The translations under genes and the position numbers were made by a program. From positions 11,554,667-11,618,666 of the forward strand of contig NC_058043.1 of NCBI RefSeq assembly GCF_020085105.1: a DNA stretch of 64,000 nt, written 5' to 3'. How positions within the stretch are numbered: position 1 is the first letter of the stretch; every line of letters starts with the position of its first letter. The notes under the pieces are model-generated. The model searched no databases, was not told the origin of the DNA, and was given only the letters and a program-made list of their open reading frames with translations. Source of the stretch: Siniperca chuatsi. Its lineage: Eukaryota; Chordata; Actinopteri; Centrarchiformes; Sinipercidae. This document shows, one piece after another, positions 58,035 through 64,000 of the stretch.

Positions 58035-60640
58035 ACGGCTGTTGCTTAAATGGTTTAAAATGGTATCTATGCCATACACATATCAATGAATATATAAATC
58101 TATCATTCAGAACATTTTGCACATACCTGTTATGTAAAAACGTGATTTTAAAGAAAATCAAAGATTTTCAATTAAGTGTGAACATCTATATATATTATAA
58201 TATATACTGTATATATTTATATTTTTAGTAAAACAAAGCAATTTACTCTTTGCACACTCACTATTTGTCTACAGGTGATGCTCAACTCTGATTTCCTCTA
58301 ATCAGTCTCTTTTTCTCTTTTTACCCCCATTTTGCTCCTTTGTTGTCTGTCTCTGTAGCTTCCTGCAGTCCAACAGCAGTAAAGATTTCCAGCGCTGCAT
58401 CATTGACATGTTGGAGGATGCTGAAGTAGTTTCTACTATGTTGCTCCCAGGTTTGTATATGTGTGTCTGTGAGTACATTAATGTGTGTTTATAGTATTAC
58501 TGAACATTAAATCATGAATGACAATATGCTAGAAAACCAGTGCTGCGAAAACCCTGCTTAGTGTGAAATCAAATTATGTACGATATGGCCAAACCTCCAA
58601 AATTTACAAAAAAAATGACTTTCAGTGTGATCTACTTGTAAACAGTAGATAGCCTTTATTTTCAGGCCTATATTGTTTTGGACAATTTCATGTGTTTATG
58701 TAGGACGTTGTCACTTCCTTTACCTCCTTGATCTCCTGTTCTGAAATATCCTGAACATCCTCACATCTTTGGTTTTATTATCAGTGTGTTTATATATGAC
58801 ACACATCCAGTTTTTGCACAGTGATGGCACATTAGCCCCAAACTCCTTGGGTGCTGAGAGGATGCTAGAAATCCTTATTTTCCTCTCAGCTCAGTTGCTC
58901 ATTGCCTCTGTGATCTGTCATTTTCATGCTGTTTCAGAGCCATTTGTGATCATACTGTGCTGGGTCACTGCTTCTCCCCTGTGTCAACAGCAATTCCTAG
59001 TCTTTTGAAGAATATCTTTAGAGAAATAGCCTGGCTAGATAGTTGAAATGAAAATGGTATACTGAGTTTCCATCCATGTCAGGTATCTGCTCACGTTCAC
59101 CGCACTGCATGAAATTGACTAATGACTTGCTGTTCAGCCTATCTTTTGTGATGCTGCAAAATGTTTATAACTGCTCACCCAGATGCCACTATCAGTTACC
59201 TATCAATCATCCAGTGTAGCCCGGATGACATATGCGGTTTCCCAATTCCATATTACTAACTGTCATACTGTTTTCTATAGGTAATAAATTAATATAGTTA
59301 ACAGTGTTGTACTAACAGGAAATTAGGCTTTTTTTTTACATTTAATACTTTGTTGCTGTTATTGTGTTTGCCAGAATCTTTCTGGAGCTGTTTAAACCAC
59401 CATCTACAATTTATTTAAATTCTTTGGAGCTGTGTGTTGCTCCTTCATTTCTTCTTTGCATTGCATTACAATAGTGTATCAGCACTCAATATTCAAGTGT
59501 TTTTAGTATGCATACTAAAATACTTTTCTGAGTGGACTTTTCAAGTGTGAACACACTGCATAGTCAAAACTTCCCTAGAAGTAGTATGTAAAATGGAATT
59601 GGGCCTATGTTACAGCCATTTTCACGTTGTCTACCCCTTTGCTCGTCCTGCTGGCTAACTGAAAGATAAGATTAGTCAATGTGGTAATTGCTCTGTGTGT
59701 CACATTCAGCTGTTAATTGCATTAGTACATTAGGCTTGGAAGTGTTATGATATGTTAAGATGTACTAAAACCTCCCATCTGTGGAAATCAGGGGTGCATC
59801 CAGAACTTCTGGGCCTCCTCACAATAACTCACTTTGAGAATTTGTTTATTAAGCCTAAAGGTAGAAAATGTTTTCAAATCAGGCATTTACTGTACAAATA
59901 TTGGATGTTTCTGAATAAATAAATATCCAAGCGCGGATATTCTCTCCAAACACTCTGGGCTATGTTCACACTGCCTGTTGAAAGTGAGCCTGTTTTGCTC
60001 ACATGGCACAGATCAGATATGTGTGTATTATAAAGGTGAAAACAGGGCAAAAACACAGAATATCAAATATTTTCTTGCCTTCTTTCAAAAACATTTGCAT
60101 GCGGAAATAGGTCCAGCAGGAAAAGTTATATTTGGCAATGTGACTTCCATCTGACGCACATATCTTATTTTCTTTTTATCGACTCCTCAGCAGGATCAAC
60201 ACATGGCAGAGTAGCATGAATCACTGCCACTCCAGCTCAGGCTACAATCATGACTCCTCGCTCTCGTCTTGACATTTGATTAATTTGTTTCAGGCCTCTA
60301 AATATGCTTCAGAAAGCAATAGCCTTAATTATTATTTCTGCCTCTTTGCGTCCATTGCAGATGGTGATTTAGCTGGCTGCACAGGTTGCGCTCGTTGCTA
60401 GGTTACTGTACATGGTTGTTTACTTCCACATCTGTGACTTGCATATATGCATGCTGACTGTTTCAGACTAAACACTTCTGATGTAAACAAAGGAATCAGA
60501 TATGGGTCACTTTTAAAAGCAGGTGTAAACAGGCAGTACAAAAAAATCTATATTGGAAAAGTGATTCAGAGTTGGAGATAAAAAAAACCCAACTTGAAAA
60601 TAGTCTAAGTGCTTCAGGAGGATAACTGCAGTAATTCAGC

Positions 60641-60682
<42 letters not shown>

Positions 60683-61842
60683 TTAATCTACAACAAAACT
60701 GAAACAGGTGAAATTGTCAATATTGGATTTAATTAAACTGACCAAACTGAAAATAAAATGAAATCATAACCACAAAGTGAAACTTGAAATGGGAGACTAA
60801 AATAATCATATTTATTATTTTTACATCGTAGTCATTCTAGTTGGAGGTTTGATTCTTCTGGGGAAATTAATAAGTTATAAAATATTGTAAGATACCAGTA
60901 GGAGAGATTGTACTCTATCACAGTTAGTGAGGGTCCTGGCACTGAGGGCGCTTGCATGCTGTGTTTAGTGCAGTATTTTCAGTAAAACGGCTGTTAAGCT
61001 GCTTCTTATAGAACAACTTCTGTGTTTGCATTGAGACATTGCCTGTTTTTCTCGAAGAGAGACATCATTAGTAGCTTACTTTGCTCTGAGTTTCAGATGA
61101 GTTTGGCTGCTGAGGATACAAGTGAGGCCACAATGCACTGATTGGTAGGAAAAGGGAGGATAGTTTATGAAGTGCAGCACAGGAAGGAGTTATCTCTGGA
61201 ATCAATAATAGAAAAATAAATAAAACACAACATTCTGCTGCTCCTAGCAGCGACTATTATTGTCTGTGCCACTGACAGTCACCGGACAATGCCTTCATAT
61301 TTTTTCTAGGAGGAGCTTTACACCAGCAGCCAGGTGTTGTAAGGACATATTCTGTCAAACTTTGTTTGATTACCACTAAGAATCTGTTCACAGCTTAAGT
61401 GAGGGCTACTCTTTGACTGATAAGGACATGAGGTTAAACTCACTTTAAAATCATTTGCTTTGTATCTGCCCTGTGTTTGCTGGACTTTCACATAAAAAAG
61501 ATGTGGACCGTTTGAAAACAGCAGAACAATGTGCACACAACCTCATGACCTTATGTTCTGAATCTATAAAACTGAGCTTTTCCTGCAGTTAAATTGTTTT
61601 AATTGCCACCATCCCCAAATGACGTAAATCATTTACACATTTGTTATTTTGCTGATGCAAACGTTTAGCTGGTCAATTAGAAAAATTGGAGCTTAATAAA
61701 ATGTAAATTAGATTAATGACTTTTAAATGTACCCTGACGCTTCCCTAAGGAATCATAAATTGTAGATTGGTGTGTGGTGACCTAACTCTCTTTCTGTATG
61801 TGTGTTTCCTTAGCTTCCTGGTGGATTATGACTAACAACTAA
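25357..61842 (+). CDS. necab3: N-terminal EF-hand calcium-binding protein (NECAB3-like), 13 exons, 361 aa
   Basis: Exons: 25357-25479, 31146-31170, 41455-41563, 43355-43380, 44985-45082, 46455-46591, 49665-49786, 51482-51561, 53779-53832, 57130-57242, 57753-57830, 58359-58450, 61814-61842. Phases agree (1086 nt) and all introns are GT-AG. EF-hand 1 loop is D47-E58 ([12 protein letters not shown]), complete for calcium binding. EF-hand 2 loop D81-K92 ends in Lys instead of Glu and is probably weak. Next come the NECAB segment [21 protein letters not shown] and [15 protein letters not shown], a coiled-coil stretch in exon 8 ([16 protein letters not shown]), and the C-terminal monooxygenase-like (ABM) domain from about 259 ([24 protein letters not shown]), ending [15 protein letters not shown] proteins are cytosolic, mainly neuronal; mammalian NECAB3 binds the X11L adaptor. 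The N-terminus ([13 protein letters not shown]), the IDG start of loop 2 and its terminal Lys favour NECAB3 over NECAB1/2, but the C-terminus resembles NECAB1, so paralogue choice is less certain than family. Confidence 0.9.
25803..25858. repeat. (TG)n microsatellite
   Basis: A nearly pure TG run interrupted once by TTTG, in necab3 intron 1. Confidence 0.9.
26155..26206. repeat. Compound (CA)n(TA)n microsatellite
   Basis: CA repeats with one GATA interruption pass directly into a TA run of about 20 bp in necab3 intron 1. Confidence 0.85.
29905..30290. repeat. Interspersed repeat with inner inverted and outer direct repeats
   Basis: A segment around 30014-30062 (GCACAGGTGCAATTAATAAC) recurs inverted at about 30134-30184. 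Outside these, a ~70-bp stretch with CACTGGCCAG and GCAGCTGCAACAG at about 29920-29980 recurs directly at about 30218-30285. It is probably a composite nonautonomous transposon; I cannot name the family. Confidence 0.6.
36104..36500 (+). mobile_element. Possible solo LTR
   Basis: The stretch begins TGTGTTGGAGCC and holds an inverted CCAAT (ATTGG, 36253-36257) nine bases before TATAAAAA (36266), a promoter layout typical of LTRs. No partner LTR, primer site or clear right end was found, so this is tentative. Confidence 0.3.
36771..37000 (+). repeat. Teleost interspersed repeat, forward copy
   Basis: Landmarks are TTATTTATATAGCGCCAAAT, CCTATAGAGCAGGTCTAGAC, GCAAGCACTTGGC and AGGCAGAAACCTC. It matches the reverse complement of 44720-44940 over most of its length (about 80%), and the family is very common in fish genomes. 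Superfamily unknown. Confidence 0.8.
39255..41435. mobile_element. Nonautonomous DNA transposon with perfect 12-bp end match
   Basis: TACACTGTAACA at 39255-39266 and its exact reverse complement TGTTACAGTGTA at 41424-41435 bound a 2.2 kb element. If TA is the duplicated target, the inverted repeat is CACTGTAACA. The left part has many ACAGTA/TACTGTA motifs seen in a teleost repeat family. No transposase frame is visible. A SINE sits inside it. The right end lies 19 nt before the acceptor AG of necab3 exon 3 is complete. Confidence 0.7.
40285..40562 (+). mobile_element. tRNA-derived SINE
   Basis: A polymerase III B box GGTTCGATCCC lies at 40338-40348, about 50 bp after a weak A-box-like region. 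It is followed by AAGTGTCCTTTGGCAAGACAC and a tail with GCGCTTTGAGTAGTC and AGGCGCTATATAAGTAC, landmarks of common teleost SINEs. It is nested within the 39255-41435 transposon. Confidence 0.8.
41564..43354 (+). other. necab3 intron 3
   Basis: A 1.8 kb AT-rich intron. No repeat or exon recognised. Confidence 0.65.
43533..43990. mobile_element. Foldback MITE, copy 1 (necab3 intron 4)
   Basis: The left end TAACATTTTGGGAAATACGC...GAGAAGATTGATACCACTCT is matched by the inverted right end (AGAGGTATCACTCTTCTCAA...CCAAACTATTCCTTT). The interior holds TTAGCTTAGCTTAGCATAAA, a signature of a common teleost MITE. Confidence 0.8.
44720..44940 (-). repeat. Teleost interspersed repeat, inverted copy
   Basis: The reverse complement of the family at 36771-37000, sharing CCTATAGAGCAG-TCTAGAC, GCAAGCACTTGGC and AGGCAGAAACCTC. 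It ends about 45 bp before necab3 exon 5. Confidence 0.8.
45324..45685. mobile_element. Foldback MITE, copy 2 (necab3 intron 5)
   Basis: Same family and same orientation as 43533-43990: AGGAATAGTCCAACATTGTG, GAGAAGATTGATACCACTCT and AAAGACTGGGAAAAGCGGGA. The inverted right end reads ...GCGTATTTCCCAAAATGTCG. The two copies flank necab3 exon 5. Confidence 0.8.
46592..49664 (+). other. necab3 intron 6
   Basis: A 3.1 kb intron with CA microsatellites at about 48941-48962 and 49098-49122 and a pyrimidine-rich stretch before exon 7. Nothing else recognised. Confidence 0.65.
49787..53778 (+). other. necab3 introns 7 and 8 (around exon 8 at 51482-51561)
   Basis: AT-rich intronic DNA. The only clear feature is an (AC)n microsatellite at about 52777-52829. 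No further exons supported. Confidence 0.6.
52777..52829. repeat. (AC)n microsatellite
   Basis: About 53 bp of pure AC repeat in necab3 intron 8. Confidence 0.95.
54089..54183 (+). other. Exon-like open segment in necab3 intron 9 (unproven)
   Basis: A good acceptor (CTGTGTTTCAG) precedes an open frame reading [19 protein letters not shown] and on to IFTW, in phase with the end of exon 9. No mammalian NECAB exon corresponds as I remember them. The best donor (after 54183) would shift the frame into exon 10; frame-keeping donors at 54140 or 54143 are weak. It may be a pseudo-exon or part of an old repeat. Confidence 0.2.
54240..57129 (+). other. Rest of necab3 intron 9
   Basis: No exon supported. 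The segment around 54340-54480 (GGCAGCATGGCTGCTGGGCC) may be repeat-derived. The remainder is unremarkable. Confidence 0.5.
57837..57893. repeat. (TG)n microsatellite just after the necab3 exon 11 donor
   Basis: An interrupted TG run starting 7 bases into intron 11. A (CA)n run follows at 57995-58029 in the same intron, making a pair of complementary repeats. Confidence 0.9.
57995..58029. repeat. (CA)n microsatellite
   Basis: A nearly pure CA run in necab3 intron 11, complementary to the TG run at 57837-57893. Confidence 0.9.
58451..61813 (+). other. necab3 intron 12
   Basis: A 3.4 kb intron with a (TG)n microsatellite at about 60642-60680. No further exon or recognisable transposon. Confidence 0.65.
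60642..60680. repeat. (TG)n microsatellite
   Basis: A 39-bp pure TG run in necab3 intron 12. Confidence 0.95.
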
Positions 61843-62910
61843 CAACTGAACCCAGAATGTCACATCTACTGCCTACACTGTCACACGGACAAAGACGCAC
61901 TGGCGTACCCACCCACCCACACACACGCACACACACACAAATACATATACAAATACACACACGCAGAGGAATTCAAAAGGCATCCATGTGTTTGAAAGTA
62001 ACAGGACACAGAGACAGTGGCGTCATCTAGCATTCTCCAGCAGTATCTTTTAATGGTTTTCTGCCTTCCACTGCTCATTATTGTGCCGCTTATGTCAAAA
62101 GGGAGAGTTGCAACCCATAGCCAACCTATAGACTTGAAAGTGACTGATTCTCTGCAATGCAAAAGCCATTTGAAGTTTTTTTCTCATAACCCTGTCGCTC
62201 ACTTGTGCTATAGCCTCTTCTCTCTTGCAGTGTTTGTCTGATATTATCCCAGTGGATAACAACCTACTGTAAGATGTGTGGGCTAGTGTAGGCTATTAGA
62301 GTAAATCCAATTGGAATGAAAATTACCATGGCAGTAGTGTTTTGTGCTTTTGATGAGTTGTTTACTGTTGAATATAATTAAATAAGAGGAAAAAGCAGAA
62401 AGGATAAGGAGATGAAGGGTTACTTCAGCCTAAACATGCATGCCGATGACTGTGGCCAAGAGCTTTCAGGATTAGTTCCTTTTAATCCTGGCTGTATATT
62501 CTGTATGATACTGTACCACTGTTTTTCTTTCATTTAGCTATCGTCATGTGCACAGAATGCCAACAAAGCTACACCCGCCCTGACATCGATCTATTGCTAA
62601 ATATACTGATCAGTTATATTAGTTACATCTCCTCAATCTTCAGTCAGAGACACACTCTCTGTCTCAAATGTAAAAGCATCTCTAAAAATCTGCGTGTCTA
62701 AGGAAATTAACACTTTGTGAGGAGATTTCATTATATCACTAAGTTATAAAAAGAAAATGTTTTTAATGTATCGTGTATTTATTTTGATCATGTTAGAGTT
62801 TTTTCCATCTGATAGATATATTTATATTTCTGTTGTGTTTTGGTTTAGTAATGTAAAACACCAATTGTGAACAAACTGAAAAGCAACTTTAATAAAATCA
62901 TTAAAGCTAA
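61843..62910 (+). other. necab3: 3' UTR of necab3
   Basis: Non-coding sequence after the TAA stop, with CA-rich runs at about 61908-61970. It ends near AATAAA at 62891-62896, which gives a 3' UTR of about 1.07 kb. Confidence 0.65.
62891..62896 (+). terminator. necab3: Candidate polyadenylation signal AATAAA
   Basis: Canonical AATAAA followed within 30 bases by a T/G-rich stretch (TTTGTTTTGACAAGTG). It is the best end signal after the necab3 stop. Confidence 0.6.
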
Positions 62911-64000
62911 TAATCATTTGTTTTGACAAGTGAAAATGTCTCTGAATCTTCAGTTTTGACACATACACTATATTGCTCTCTGATAATGCACTTTGCAACT
63001 TTTAATTCATTTTCATCCACCAATGAGTAGGATAATTCCAAACAAGCTGACAGACCAACCCGTTCTACGCAGCACTCATTGACATATTATCAACTTATTT
63101 TATAGTTGGTCAACATGTTAGCATACTAAGGCATCCAGCAGGCACAAAGCAACATCGCTGGGGTCATTTTCTGGTCAACTGATGAGTGTAAATCAAATAT
63201 TCATTCTCTTTTTAGCACTGGTTTGACCCAAGAAACATTTCTTAATCCATAGATAAAACATTTAAACAATCTAAAGTTGAGTTGGGTGATGATTCTTTGT
63301 GGGTACCTCACAAGCAGCTGCTTTCACATTACACATGGTCATTTGATTCAATGCTAATACAAAATTGATGAAAATTGATTGATGCAGCTTTAAGTGGATT
63401 CACCATTGTATCTGAGTTGATTGCATATACCAGATAAGTCTGAACTTAATTGGAGTAAGATGTAGAAATCCTAACAATCCAATAAACAATCTGAGAAAAA
63501 ACTTCAGGCAAAAAGTTGCCTGAAGTCTGACTCACAGTTATCAAAGTCATCAAAGAAACGTGCCACTCCATTTCTGTCAATAATTGTGTTATGTGAGCTG
63601 CAAAGTCCACACAGTGCTTTGAAATAAAAACCACAGAACAGCAGAGGCCTGAGGAGGTAAATCTAAAAAATATTATTATTTTATATTAATTATGTTTCTC
63701 ATTATTTCCTACGCTAGTAATCACCTTGCAATCCCAGATTAATCTCATGACCCTTTGGTCAAAATCCCAGGTTAGGAGCTGCTGCATTGCACCATCATAC
63801 AATTACATGCTTTTGTCTCTCCAATGCTGCACCAGAAAGGTTTCAACACAAATGTAGCAGCAGTGCACTGCAGCATACAAACTGGGACTTGGAATGCTGC
63901 ATACATTTAATGTATTGAGAACTGAACTAAGGCTACACAGAGAGCACAACAGAAGTCCATGCATGTTTCCTTTTTTTTCCTTTTGCAATCAGAATAGTTT
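62911..64000. other. Intergenic DNA downstream of necab3
   Basis: No exon, repeat or RNA gene that I can support; the short open frames here have no family features. Confidence 0.6.

Overview
The window is ordinary nuclear DNA of a bony fish, most likely a percomorph teleost. Three vertebrate genes with GT-AG introns can be rebuilt exon by exon. The introns carry repeats typical of teleosts: foldback MITEs, a tRNA-derived SINE, an L2-like LINE, a retrovirus-like provirus and many CA/TG microsatellites. No prokaryotic feature, CRISPR array or rRNA gene was seen.

Layout: (1) tbc1d20 on the + strand, coding 1216-6712, 8 exons, 395 residues, a RAB GTPase-activating protein of the early secretory pathway. 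(2) rbck1 (HOIL-1) on the - strand, coding 24181 down to 10442, 12 exons, 522 residues, an RBR ubiquitin ligase of the LUBAC complex. It converges on tbc1d20, with 3.7 kb between the stop codons. Its 7.9 kb intron 8 holds a broken, internally deleted endogenous retrovirus (about 12367-18999, + strand) that was itself split by an L2-like LINE (about 13075-15310, - strand). (3) A NECAB-family EF-hand gene, best matched to necab3, on the + strand, coding 25357-61842, 13 exons, 361 residues. It lies head to head with rbck1, with 1.2 kb between the start codons. From 61843 to the end there is 3' UTR and unremarkable intergenic DNA.

TBC1D20 and RBCK1 are also neighbours in human 20p13, so that pair is conserved synteny. 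The three genes form no pathway together: tbc1d20 acts in ER-Golgi RAB regulation, rbck1 in ubiquitin and NF-kB signalling, and necab3 in neuronal calcium-linked scaffolding.

The points most worth a second look are regulatory. There is an exact ISRE-type 12-mer 249 bp upstream of the rbck1 start. Dinucleotide repeats sit almost directly on two rbck1 splice sites. A DNA transposon ends 19 bp before necab3 exon 3. Inverted repeat copies flank necab3 exons 3-4, and related foldback elements flank exon 5. A possible optional 32-nt rbck1 exon is in phase only with a shifted upstream donor. I found no convincing new biological system. All exon calls come from reading frame, splice dinucleotides and remembered family sequence; no database search was run.
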